A stretch of DNA of 20,970 nt, taken from the IMG/VR virus record IMGVR_UViG_3300008261_000215, positions 1 through 20,970 of that record; one strand, written 5' to 3'. Below the pieces are notes generated by a model. That model was not told where the DNA came from. It ran no database searches and saw only the letters and a list, made by a program, of their open reading frames with translations. Of this stretch, positions 1-6,669 are shown one piece after another. Positions within the stretch are counted from its first letter, which is position 1. The number at the start of each line of letters is the position of its first letter. Both the position numbers and the translations under genes were made by a program. This DNA comes from a virus.

Positions 1-1141
1 TCATTATTTGATTACCCCTTGTTGAAGGGATAACTTCTTCCCATCCTTTTAATTTATATATGGTTCTTCCATTTAAATAAATTTTTAATGTACCAATTCT
101 TCTATTTCTTTCTAGTGCCCATTTTTTATTTAAAATTTCAATGTCTTCATATGTTGGAGTCGCTCCCGTTAACCAACTACTAATCGGGGTGGTCAATGTT
201 CGACCTGTAATCAAATCATTCCAACCACCATCATTTTCTAATTCACAATCATTAAAATATTTATCTCTTTCAAAAGTTATTGTGATATTAAAATCTTTAG
301 ATGTTCCACTTGTACATAAAACAGGTGTTTGACCTGAAGATGTATAAAAAGTTTCACTGTATCCACTGTTTGTTGTACAAATACCCGAATATCTTATTGC
401 TCTCCATTGAATTCTACCGTCATTTGTAAAAGAAAAAGATAGGTTATTATCTGCGTAGTTTCTTAAATCAGATTCACCTCTCACACCTAAATAATAAATG
501 GTTCTTCCGCTCGACCAACCTGAATTATTTCTATTTAAAACCAAATCAATTGTCCATCCTTTTTCTGTTCTTCTTTTGACTTTGTAGGAACAATTATCAA
601 CCCCCGCACCATGATTTATTTGATAAGCCCAAGGTTTTGCTTCAGATATTAAATCCTGAGGACAACAATCATCTCCTCCTAATTGTTCAGTACACGCATA
701 TGACGAAGAACCTAATCCCGATGTTTGTAAAGAAAATGGATTTGATAAAGCGTTGTTATAACCACTATTTATTAAATAATGAGTGTTATTATTCAGTGTA
801 TAAGAATAAACGTCGTTTTGTAATATAGTATCGGAATTACCTAATGTAGCCGTAAATGCAGAATATTGTAAAGTCCAAGAGAGTCCCAAATACACATAGG
901 AAGCATCATTGACTGTATTGTTATATTCAACCAAAGATATTGTATCTCTTGTACAATCGGTTCCCGATAAACCCGTTGTATTAATAGTCAATCCGGTATA
1001 CACGATAGTGTTATCTAAATCTAAAACCAAATCATCGTAATCTAATTCAGTTTTAGAGATTTCGTAATCGTAATATTCCGAAGAATCGAGTTGTAAATCT
1101 AATTTACTCCCCCAAAATTTAAGTATGTTTTGACTATTCAT
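1..1141 (-). CDS. Virion structural protein, partial at 3' end
   Basis: I translated the minus strand from an ATG at 1141 and found 380 codons with no stop before the window edge, so the C-terminus is missing. The protein is rich in Ser, Thr, Asn, Tyr and Gly with few charged runs, as in beta-rich tail or surface proteins. It has Cys-containing loops (CTEQLGGDDCC near residues 151-161) and a late segment, IGTLKIYLNGRTIYKLKGW, that looks like the closing strands of a lectin or LamG-like jelly roll. The fold call is inference. The gene is divergent from the gene at 1198, with 56 bases between the starts, and a TATTTATA box lies 7 bases before the ATG. Short plus-strand open frames inside it (141-332, 637-828) are shadows. 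An appendage or tail role is likely, but exact identity is unknown. Confidence 0.8.
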   Translation of the reverse strand, partial: MNSQNILKFWGSKLDLQLDSSEYYDYEISKTELDYDDLVLDLDNTIVYTGLTINTTGLSGTDCTRDTISLVEYNNTVNDASYVYLGLSWTLQYSAFTATLGNSDTILQNDVYSYTLNNNTHYLINSGYNNALSNPFSLQTSGLGSSSYACTEQLGGDDCCPQDLISEAKPWAYQINHGAGVDNCSYKVKRRTEKGWTIDLVLNRNNSGWSSGRTIYYLGVRGESDLRNYADNNLSFSFTNDGRIQWRAIRYSGICTTNSGYSETFYTSSGQTPVLCTSGTSKDFNITITFERDKYFNDCELENDGGWNDLITGRTLTTPISSWLTGATPTYEDIEILNKKWALERNRRIGTLKIYLNGRTIYKLKGWEEVIPSTRGNQIM

Positions 1142-1148
1142 GATATTC

Positions 1149-1156
1149 TATAAATA
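1149..1156 (-). promoter_or_regulatory. TATTTATA box before the 1141 minus-strand gene
   Basis: Read on the minus strand this is GATATTTATAG, ending 7 bases before the ATG at 1141. It is one of five copies of the octamer located 3-16 bases upstream of virion genes. The same bases read on the plus strand give TATAAATA, the T4 late-promoter core, 41 bases before the ATG at 1198, so the direction of action in this divergent gap is ambiguous. Function is inferred from recurrence only. Confidence 0.45.
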
Positions 1157-1173
1157 TCTTTCCTTTCTTTTGA

Positions 1174-1181
1174 TATTTATA
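1174..1181 (+). promoter_or_regulatory. TATTTATA box before the 1198 gene
   Basis: The plus strand reads TTGATATTTATATTAAAAAG, with the octamer ending 16 bases before the ATG at 1198. It mirrors the box at 1149-1156, so the 56-base divergent gap holds one copy per direction. Candidate late-gene signal, by recurrence at five genes. Confidence 0.45.
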
Positions 1182-1197
1182 TTAAAAAGATAATTGC

Positions 1198-1959
1198 ATG
1201 GATAAATATGTTAAAAATATAATTGAAGAGACATTTGCGTCCAAAAAACAACAAAGATATTTCTACGCGAAAGCAAACGATAAGTCAATCCCAAAGAAAG
1301 AAAGAAAAAAATGGTCAAAGTGGGCCAAAGAATATTCTGATGATACCGACTTTGAGAAAATTCCAGAAAAGGTTGAAACTGAGGTAGATGAAATTGTTGA
1401 TGAAAAAGGTAACGTAGCAAGAAGAAAAATTCCAATTTCTAAAGCAAGTAAAGGTGGTTCTCACGCAATAACCGATAAAGTTGTCAAAACAGGTTTTGGT
1501 CAAATGGGTACACATGGTATTGCTCATGGGACAAATACAACCATAAAATATTGGACGGAGTCTGATTTAAGTAAAGCTTTAGGTTATGAAAAAACTTTAG
1601 GTCAGGACGAAGACATTGAAGGTGCTTATGAATATTTTGAAGACGATTTAGGTATGAGTGATGATGAGAGCAAAGAAAGATTATCTTCCTATGGTTATGA
1701 TGAAAAATTAAAAGGAGACAAGGTCAGACTTATTGAAAATCCTAAAAAATTTGTAAATGATTATGTTGAAAGTGTTCTTAATAAAAAATCTAACAGTAGT
1801 GATTTAGTAAAAAAAGACCAAACAGAAGATATTGAAACAGAATTAAGTCCAATTATTAAAAGACAGGTTATGTCTTTAAAAAATACTTTAGTAAAAAATA
1901 ACGTATCTGTTGAAGATGTAATTAATATCCTTAAAAAGGAAGAAGATTCCGATGAATAA
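1198..1959 (+). CDS. Conserved phage protein with SKKQQRYFYAKA motif
   Basis: 253 residues, highly charged, with no signal peptide or membrane segment. Residues 15-26 read SKKQQRYFYAKA, followed by a basic run and WSKWAKEYSDDTDF. From memory, this SKxQQRfFyAKA...AKEfSDkT pattern recurs at the N-termini of many environmental T4-like phage proteins of unknown function. The middle (about 84-120) is Gly/His/Thr-rich (TGFGQMGTHGIAHGTN), the next part is acidic, and the C-terminal 40 residues look helical (SPIIKRQVMSLKNTL...). It opens a four-gene run and overlaps the next gene by 8 bases, so the two are probably translationally coupled. A TATTTATA box precedes it. A virion or head-assembly role is possible from context, but the function is not recognised. 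Confidence 0.8.
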   Translation: MDKYVKNIIEETFASKKQQRYFYAKANDKSIPKKERKKWSKWAKEYSDDTDFEKIPEKVETEVDEIVDEKGNVARRKIPISKASKGGSHAITDKVVKTGFGQMGTHGIAHGTNTTIKYWTESDLSKALGYEKTLGQDEDIEGAYEYFEDDLGMSDDESKERLSSYGYDEKLKGDKVRLIENPKKFVNDYVESVLNKKSNSSDLVKKDQTEDIETELSPIIKRQVMSLKNTLVKNNVSVEDVINILKKEEDSDE

Positions 1960-2449
1960 AGAATTAAAAGGTAGAATTTTTGATATCCCGCAAGATATTT
2001 TAGACAAGATAAACCACACTGTAGTTGGTTTAAACGGTGAAAATGTGCGAGGTATTGAAAGAGCTAAAAAACTTTTAATTGATAAAAAAGTAAAATACGG
2101 TCAACTTAAAAGAATTATCCATGACATCCAAAATATGGATAAAATGCAAGAAAAAACTAAGTACGACTTATGTGGCGGAGACCTCATGGAAAAATGGGCT
2201 AAACAATTTTTACAAGGAGAAAGAGATTTAGTAAGTAATAGAAAAGACTCCAAAAAAAGAGCCGATGAGATTACGTCAATGACAGGGGAAAGAAAAAACA
2301 GTCATTTAAAATCACACAAAAAAAGATTTAGTTTTAAAATTCCAACAAATTTGATTAAGAGTAATTCTCATAAGACGAGTGTATCTCCACTTACATCAAT
2401 GAAATTATTTGAAGAAATAGATAAAATAAAAAAATTAATTAGTTACTAA
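1952..2449 (+). CDS. Conserved hypothetical phage protein
   Basis: 165 residues, basic and largely helical. The N-terminal half reads FDIPQDILDKINHTV, then GIERAKKLL and KYGQLKRIIHDIQNMDK. It continues with GGDLMEKWAKQFLQGERDLV and a Lys/Arg/Ser-rich middle, and ends EEIDKIKKLISY. The last twelve residues closely resemble the end of the protein at 3116-3970 (EQLKRIKTLIFF). It starts inside the upstream gene (8-base overlap) and ends 1 base before the next start, so it is part of one transcription unit. I do not recognise an enzymatic motif. The block layout recalls conserved hypothetical proteins of environmental T4-like phages, but no function can be given. Confidence 0.8.
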   Translation: MNKELKGRIFDIPQDILDKINHTVVGLNGENVRGIERAKKLLIDKKVKYGQLKRIIHDIQNMDKMQEKTKYDLCGGDLMEKWAKQFLQGERDLVSNRKDSKKRADEITSMTGERKNSHLKSHKKRFSFKIPTNLIKSNSHKTSVSPLTSMKLFEEIDKIKKLISY

Positions 2450-2450
2450 T

Positions 2451-3116
2451 ATGCCAACACAATTAGAAATAATCGGAGATAGAGAGAGAAACATTCTCAT
2501 GTCAAGGAACGAATACAATCTTGGAGATTTGTACAGTTCAAATAATACTGGTGCGTTATCAGACGGTGATGAAAGAGGAAAAGGTGAATTAAGCGGAAAT
2601 ATTGGTTCTAAAACTGATATCATGGAAAGAACTTCTTTAGTCGCAAAAAATCCTTACGGTCCAACAAATCAGTATAACAGTGGTAATCCTAACGCACTGT
2701 CAGACGGTGATGAAAAAGGTAAAGGAGAACTGAATAATAGTATTGGTTCTAAAACCGACATCGCGGAAAGAAATAGTCTTTTAGCTAAAAATATTTACAA
2801 TAACTCTTTTCAATATTCTTCAGGTAATCCAAACGCTTTGTCAGATGGTGATGAAAGAGGTAGAGGAGAAAATAATACAGGTGGTGTAGGCACTGTTACC
2901 GACATAAATGAGAGGACAACTCTATTAGCTAAAAATATTTACAATAATAATTTTGGGTACTCAACCATTAACCCAAATGCAATATCAGATGGTGATGAAA
3001 GAGGTAGAGGAGAAAATAATACAGGTGGTGTAGGTACTGTTACCGACATAAATGAGAGGACAACTTTAGGCGCTAAAAACAAATACGGTAGTACAAAAAC
3101 ATATCCTGATTTTTAA
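2451..3116 (+). CDS. Tandem-repeat protein, four ~47-residue units
   Basis: 221 residues made almost entirely of a repeat of 47-48 residues. Each unit contains [NT][PT][NG]A[LI]SDGDE[RK]G[KR]GE, then a Gly/Asn/Ser linker, G[ST][KV]TDI.ER..L.AKN.Y, and a short Asn/Tyr-rich spacer. The SDGD blocks start at about residues 37, 84, 131 and 179, and the N-terminus (GDRERNILMSRNEYN) looks like the back half of another unit. The acidic DGDE with alternating Gly could bind metal, but this is a guess. There is no signal peptide or membrane helix. The TAA stop overlaps the next ATG (TAATG). A virion role is suggested by the neighbours only. Confidence 0.8.
   Translation: MPTQLEIIGDRERNILMSRNEYNLGDLYSSNNTGALSDGDERGKGELSGNIGSKTDIMERTSLVAKNPYGPTNQYNSGNPNALSDGDEKGKGELNNSIGSKTDIAERNSLLAKNIYNNSFQYSSGNPNALSDGDERGRGENNTGGVGTVTDINERTTLLAKNIYNNNFGYSTINPNAISDGDERGRGENNTGGVGTVTDINERTTLGAKNKYGSTKTYPDF
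2553..3089 (+). repeat. In-frame coding tandem repeat (141-144 bp period)
   Basis: Four copies of a 141-144 base unit inside the gene at 2451-3116. The last two are nearly identical over 81 bases: 2841-2921 and 2985-3065 differ at one base only (C at 2891, T at 3035). The first two copies are diverged at DNA level but conserved in protein. The array therefore has an old part and a recently duplicated or homogenised part. Confidence 0.85.
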
Positions 3117-3970
3117 TGATAAACTTTGAATCAATATTAACAAACATTCTTACTGAGGCACCTTCAAGGGGTACCCAAAAAACTCTTGAATATGCTATTA
3201 AAAATAGGATGCCCGTTTCTTTTGATTATAGAGGACCAAAAGGTGAAGTTTTACCTGGTAGAAGAATTAAAGCCGAATTGGTTGCATCGGGATTAACTAA
3301 AAAAGGAAATTTAGCTGTCAGAGGGTGGGTACAACCACCGTCAGTTTCTAAAAAAGGATTTAGAGAGCATGGATGGAGAACATTTATTTTAGACAGAATA
3401 TCATCTGGTTCAGTACAAGTTTACGAGGACGAACAATTCACACAAAAAAGACCCGGATATAAAGAAGGTGATGATAAAAGTTTTTCCACAACATATGTAA
3501 CAAGTGATTGGGGAGCCGTGAAACAACCCCAACAAACAAAACCAACACCATCACCTGAACCAAAACGTAAAGAAGAACCAAGAAGACAGGAACTACCTCA
3601 ACCAAAACCAAAAGAAAAACCAACGGTCACTCCGGTTGAAACACCAAAAAGAGAAGTCGAAGTTTTCAATGATTTAAAAACTAAAGTAAAAGTTGTTGAC
3701 AATATAAAACAAATTAATCCTGAAGATTTTAAAACCGCGATTGATGATTTATACAAAAAGAAAATGGATGATTGGAAAAAATCACAAACAGAAATTGGTG
3801 GAAATGTAAATGCGGGTGAGGGAACAAGAAGAAGAATGGAAAAAGATTCTGAGTCAGATTTAGATAGACTACTAAAACAAGATAATATTAAAGTTATTGA
3901 ACCGTCATCGGAAGAACCCGTTGAACTGCAAGAACAATTAAAAAGAATCAAGACTTTAATTTTCTTTTAA
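3116..3970 (+). CDS. WYL-like domain protein with possible cleavable N-terminal prosequence
   Basis: 284 residues. The first 15, MINFESILTNILTEA, resemble a T4 capsid-targeting prosequence (short, hydrophobic, ending in L-x-E then A), with cleavage predicted after E14. Residues about 20-125 look like a WYL-type SH3-like beta-barrel: AIKNRMPVSFDYRG, RRIKAELVASGL, LAVRGWVQ and a closing GWRTFILDRI. The WYL family usually binds ligands or nucleic acid in bacterial regulators, but no helix-turn-helix is present here. A Pro/Lys/Glu linker (about 136-180) follows, then a charged helical region, and the end EQLKRIKTLIFF is shared with the product of 1952-2449. The start overlaps the previous stop by one base. 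The domain assignment is from pattern and moderately sure. The role is unknown. Confidence 0.75.
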   Translation: MINFESILTNILTEAPSRGTQKTLEYAIKNRMPVSFDYRGPKGEVLPGRRIKAELVASGLTKKGNLAVRGWVQPPSVSKKGFREHGWRTFILDRISSGSVQVYEDEQFTQKRPGYKEGDDKSFSTTYVTSDWGAVKQPQQTKPTPSPEPKRKEEPRRQELPQPKPKEKPTVTPVETPKREVEVFNDLKTKVKVVDNIKQINPEDFKTAIDDLYKKKMDDWKKSQTEIGGNVNAGEGTRRRMEKDSESDLDRLLKQDNIKVIEPSSEEPVELQEQLKRIKTLIFF

Positions 3971-3997
3971 AAATACTTATTTTATAAAAAAATCAAT

Positions 3998-4579
3998 ATG
4001 GAAAAAACAGGACAAGGGGTGATATCACAAAATGACCTAATGCAAAGACTAGTACAAGCCAAAAAAATATTGAACAAAGTTGAAACTGGAGACTTTGAAA
4101 CTGGCCATGTAAACGAAGAAATATTAAGAAGTAACCCTGAAGATGTATTATCATCATCAAATCAAAATCCACAAATTAGACAACCACAACAACCTAATTT
4201 GCAAAAAATACAAGAATCCAAATTACCTGAAGCAATCAAAAGAGCGATGATTGAAAATCCGATACCTCAAATTAGTTTATCAGATTCTTTAGATTTAAAC
4301 TTTGTTGAAAAAACAAAAAAACTAATGGAATCTGAAGGTGTCGCCACAAAAAAATCTACACAACAAAGGAGTTCACAAGTGGATAGTTCAGATTTAGTTA
4401 AACAACTTACACCAATAATTGAAAACATTGTAAGAAAGACTGTAGTCGAAATTATGGATTCCAAACTCAATCAAATTTTAACGGCACAACAAACCATGAG
4501 TATCAATGAAAATTTGGTATTAAAGGTTGGTGATTCTGTTTTTAAAGGTAAAATTACTGGCGTAAATAAATCTAAGTAA
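3998..4579 (+). CDS. Hypothetical phage protein with helical region and small C-terminal beta domain
   Basis: 193 residues. The N-terminus is helical (NDLMQRLVQAKKILNKVE), followed by a Gln/Asn/Pro-rich low-complexity stretch (about 50-75). A second helical zone (DLVKQLTPIIENIVRKTVVE, about 129-148) could mediate oligomerisation. The last 30 residues, ENLVLKVGDSVFKGKITGV, look like a small beta unit. There are no catalytic motifs. It stands alone, with 27 bases before it and 51 after it. The upstream gap contains CTTATTTTATAAAAA (3976-3990), AT-rich and promoter-like. The order helix, linker, helix, small barrel would suit a scaffold or assembly factor, but that is inference and I do not recognise the family. 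Confidence 0.75.
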   Translation: MEKTGQGVISQNDLMQRLVQAKKILNKVETGDFETGHVNEEILRSNPEDVLSSSNQNPQIRQPQQPNLQKIQESKLPEAIKRAMIENPIPQISLSDSLDLNFVEKTKKLMESEGVATKKSTQQRSSQVDSSDLVKQLTPIIENIVRKTVVEIMDSKLNQILTAQQTMSINENLVLKVGDSVFKGKITGVNKSK

Positions 4580-4581
4580 GT

Positions 4582-4609
4582 TTGACTTTTCAATTTTTTT
4601 TCTTATAAT
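4582..4609 (+). promoter_or_regulatory. Candidate sigma70-like promoter
   Basis: TTGACT at 4582-4587, a 16-base T-rich spacer, and TATAAT at 4604-4609, which is a near-consensus host vegetative promoter. It lies in the 51-base gap before the glycosyltransferase start at 4631, giving a leader of about 15 bases. The preceding T also makes TTTG, the Bacteroidota -33 element. It is the best host-type promoter seen in the window and may drive the 4631-11442 run before late transcription. Confidence 0.5.
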
Positions 4610-4630
4610 TTATAAAAAGGAAAAATTTGA

Positions 4631-5851
4631 ATGTCAAAAATTAGAATTTTAGCAATACCCCCCGATACACATGGTGTGGGTAAATATAGAATATTAGACC
4701 CATATAAATTTATTGGAGACCATTATGCCGACGAATTTCATGTCGACATTGCATTATCTGTTGAAAACAGTGATAATTTTTTTAAGAACTACGATATTGT
4801 AGTATTCCATAGTTTTATCCATCAAACAAGTCACGAAGAAAATATTTCAAGAATTAAGTGGTTAAAATCCCAAGGTATTAAAATCGTAATGGATATTGAT
4901 GACCATTGGTCTCCCGACCATAGACACCCAATGTATTTTCACATTAGAGAAAACGAGTTACCGAAGAAAAAAGCCGACATGATGAAAGAGTCGGACTACG
5001 TTACGTGTACGACCGAATATTTTGCTGAAACTTTAAGAAAAAGATTAAATTTAAAAAATGTTTTAGTATTCCCCAATGCAATTGACCCGAATGAAAGTCA
5101 ATTCCAACCTAAACCCACAGAGTCAGATAGACTTAGATTTGGGTGGCTTGGAGGTTCAACTCACTTACATGATTTAGAACAAATTAGAGGTGGAATTTCA
5201 ATGATTGCTAATCAATACGATAATATTCAATTTGTTTTGTGTGGTTACGATTTAAGGGGTTCAATCACGGAAGTAAATCCACAAACAGGCGAAAGAAAAA
5301 CAAGACAAATTCAACCCACCGAAACGGTTTGGTACAAATACGAACAAATATTTACGGACAATTACAAAACAGTTGACCCCGAGTATAAATCATATTTAAT
5401 GAATTTTACACAAACACCAGAAATTGACGTTAGTGATAAAAAATATAGAAGAGTTTGGACACAACCAATTGGTAGATATGGTTCTAATTATAACTTATTT
5501 GATGTATCTTTAGCACCAATCATACCATCAGAATTCAATTCCTGTAAATCACAATTAAAAATAATTGAGGCGGGCTTCCATAAAAAACCTATCATTGCAA
5601 GTGAAACAATGCCGTATACAATTGATTTAAAAACTGCATACAAAGAAGGTAAGTTATTAGATGACGGTAATGCTTTATTAGTACATGAAAACAAAAACCA
5701 TAAACTGTGGTCAAAGTATATGAAATTATTAATAGACAATCCAAATATGGTTGAAGACTTGGGTAATAGATTATACGAAACAGTGAAAGACAAATACTCT
5801 TTAGTAACAGTTTCAAAAAACAGAACAGAATTTTTCAAATCAATAATTTAA
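4631..5851 (+). CDS. GT-B glycosyltransferase, GT4-like
   Basis: 406 residues with the two-domain layout of GT-B enzymes. The N-terminal domain opens with IRILAIPPDTHGVGKYRI and contains YDIVVFHSF and KIVMDIDDHW. The link to the second domain runs through LVFPNAIDP and RFGWLGGSTHLHDL, the usual start of the donor-binding half. Near residue 313 the sequence IIEAGFHKKPIIASE matches the E-rich donor-sugar loop typical of GT4 enzymes. The C-terminus is helical. It would transfer a sugar from a nucleotide donor to an unidentified acceptor in the host cytoplasm. A sigma70-like promoter lies just upstream, with a weak AAGGA before the ATG. Two further glycosyltransferases follow at 8891 and 9961, suggesting a virion- or DNA-decorating set. 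The fold is fairly sure; donor and acceptor are unknown. Confidence 0.85.
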   Translation: MSKIRILAIPPDTHGVGKYRILDPYKFIGDHYADEFHVDIALSVENSDNFFKNYDIVVFHSFIHQTSHEENISRIKWLKSQGIKIVMDIDDHWSPDHRHPMYFHIRENELPKKKADMMKESDYVTCTTEYFAETLRKRLNLKNVLVFPNAIDPNESQFQPKPTESDRLRFGWLGGSTHLHDLEQIRGGISMIANQYDNIQFVLCGYDLRGSITEVNPQTGERKTRQIQPTETVWYKYEQIFTDNYKTVDPEYKSYLMNFTQTPEIDVSDKKYRRVWTQPIGRYGSNYNLFDVSLAPIIPSEFNSCKSQLKIIEAGFHKKPIIASETMPYTIDLKTAYKEGKLLDDGNALLVHENKNHKLWSKYMKLLIDNPNMVEDLGNRLYETVKDKYSLVTVSKNRTEFFKSII

Positions 5852-5863
5852 AAACAAAAAACC

Positions 5864-6097
5864 ATGCATTATTTAGTAACAGTAGGTTATGAAACCGAAA
5901 ATTTAGACAGAAACGGTAATCCAAGATTACAAAAAGTTAAGTACATTGTAGAAGCTGAGTCGGTTGAAGAAGCGACTTTGGTTGTTTCAAAGTACAGAGC
6001 CGGAGACATGAGGTCTTCAGAAAGTTTGGCGATTGTAAAGATGCCAATCGAATGTATTATTGACCCACAAAATACTCCTGAGTACTTTAAAAAATAA
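5864..6097 (+). CDS. Small conserved protein, possibly DUF4494-like
   Basis: 77 residues: MHYLVTVGYETENLDRNGNP, then QKVKYIVEAESVEEATLVV, then a C-terminal strand with IECIIDP. The pattern beta strand, loop, beta strand ending YIVEAESVEEA, and a helix recalls DUF4494, a small family common in Bacteroidota and their phages (pattern memory, low certainty). It has no catalytic motif and no export signal. It lies 12 bases after the glycosyltransferase and 5 bases before the HD-like gene, so it is very likely co-transcribed with both. Confidence 0.7.
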   Translation: MHYLVTVGYETENLDRNGNPRLQKVKYIVEAESVEEATLVVSKYRAGDMRSSESLAIVKMPIECIIDPQNTPEYFKK

Positions 6098-6102
6098 TTA
6101 AA

Positions 6103-6669
6103 ATGTTAACCGCAGAACAAATAGAGTCAAACAAGAAAAAGTTTCTTGAAACGAACTCAAAATATAAAATTTTTACAGAAGAGTTGTTAGACTTTTTGGG
6201 TAATGACTTTTTTTTAGCACCAGCATCCACATCTTTAGACATGTATGGGTGTTTTCCGGGTGGTCTATTAAGTCATTGTTTTAAAGCTGCGAAGTATTCG
6301 GTTAAAACCAATGAACTACTCCCTGAAACAATGAGGGTAGAAACTTCTTCTATTTTGAAGTGTATATTTTTATCACAGATTGGTAAAACTTTTATGTTTA
6401 AACCAAACCCAAGTGAATGGCATAGAAAAAACCTTGGTAAAATGTACGAATTCAATGAACAAGAAGTTTCAATGAAATCAGGAGAACGAGCAGTATATTA
6501 TGCGGTAAACAATGGAGTAAAATTATCAGAAGATGAATTTCAATCAATTATGAATTCAGATAAAGAATCTGATGATAAAATGGCGAAATATCGTTCGGGT
6601 ACTTTATCCAACGTAATAAGAATCGGTTTTGAACTATCAATCATAGAAGAAAAAAATGGACAAAAATGA
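6103..6669 (+). CDS. HD-superfamily-like protein lacking the HD dyad
   Basis: 188 residues. FFLAPASTSLDMYGCFPGG followed by LLSHCFKAAKYSVKTNELLP (about 37-74) matches the start of YhaM-type HD phosphohydrolases, in which a GGLL-x-H helix carries the first metal-binding His (H58). The position where the family has H-D-L-G-K reads S91-Q92-I-G-K here, so the defining His-Asp pair is gone. A later EWHRKNLGKMYEF (about 105-117) and MKSGERAVYYAVNNGVKLSEDE preserve the rest of the fold. It may be a non-catalytic binding protein. The stop overlaps the dUTPase start by 14 bases, so translation is probably coupled. The fold call is moderate. Confidence 0.75.
   Translation: MLTAEQIESNKKKFLETNSKYKIFTEELLDFLGNDFFLAPASTSLDMYGCFPGGLLSHCFKAAKYSVKTNELLPETMRVETSSILKCIFLSQIGKTFMFKPNPSEWHRKNLGKMYEFNEQEVSMKSGERAVYYAVNNGVKLSEDEFQSIMNSDKESDDKMAKYRSGTLSNVIRIGFELSIIEEKNGQK

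Noticed and set aside
141-828. Two 63-codon plus-strand open frames (141-332 and 637-828)
   Set aside because: Both lie inside the long minus-strand structural gene and show low-complexity, non-protein-like composition.
3598-3951. 117-codon minus-strand open frame
   Set aside because: Shadow of the WYL-like gene. Ser/Phe/Leu-rich composition results from reading Lys/Glu-rich coding DNA in reverse.
5488-5838. 116-codon minus-strand frame inside the GT4-like gene
   Set aside because: The plus-strand frame has clear glycosyltransferase motifs here, so the reverse frame is a by-product.
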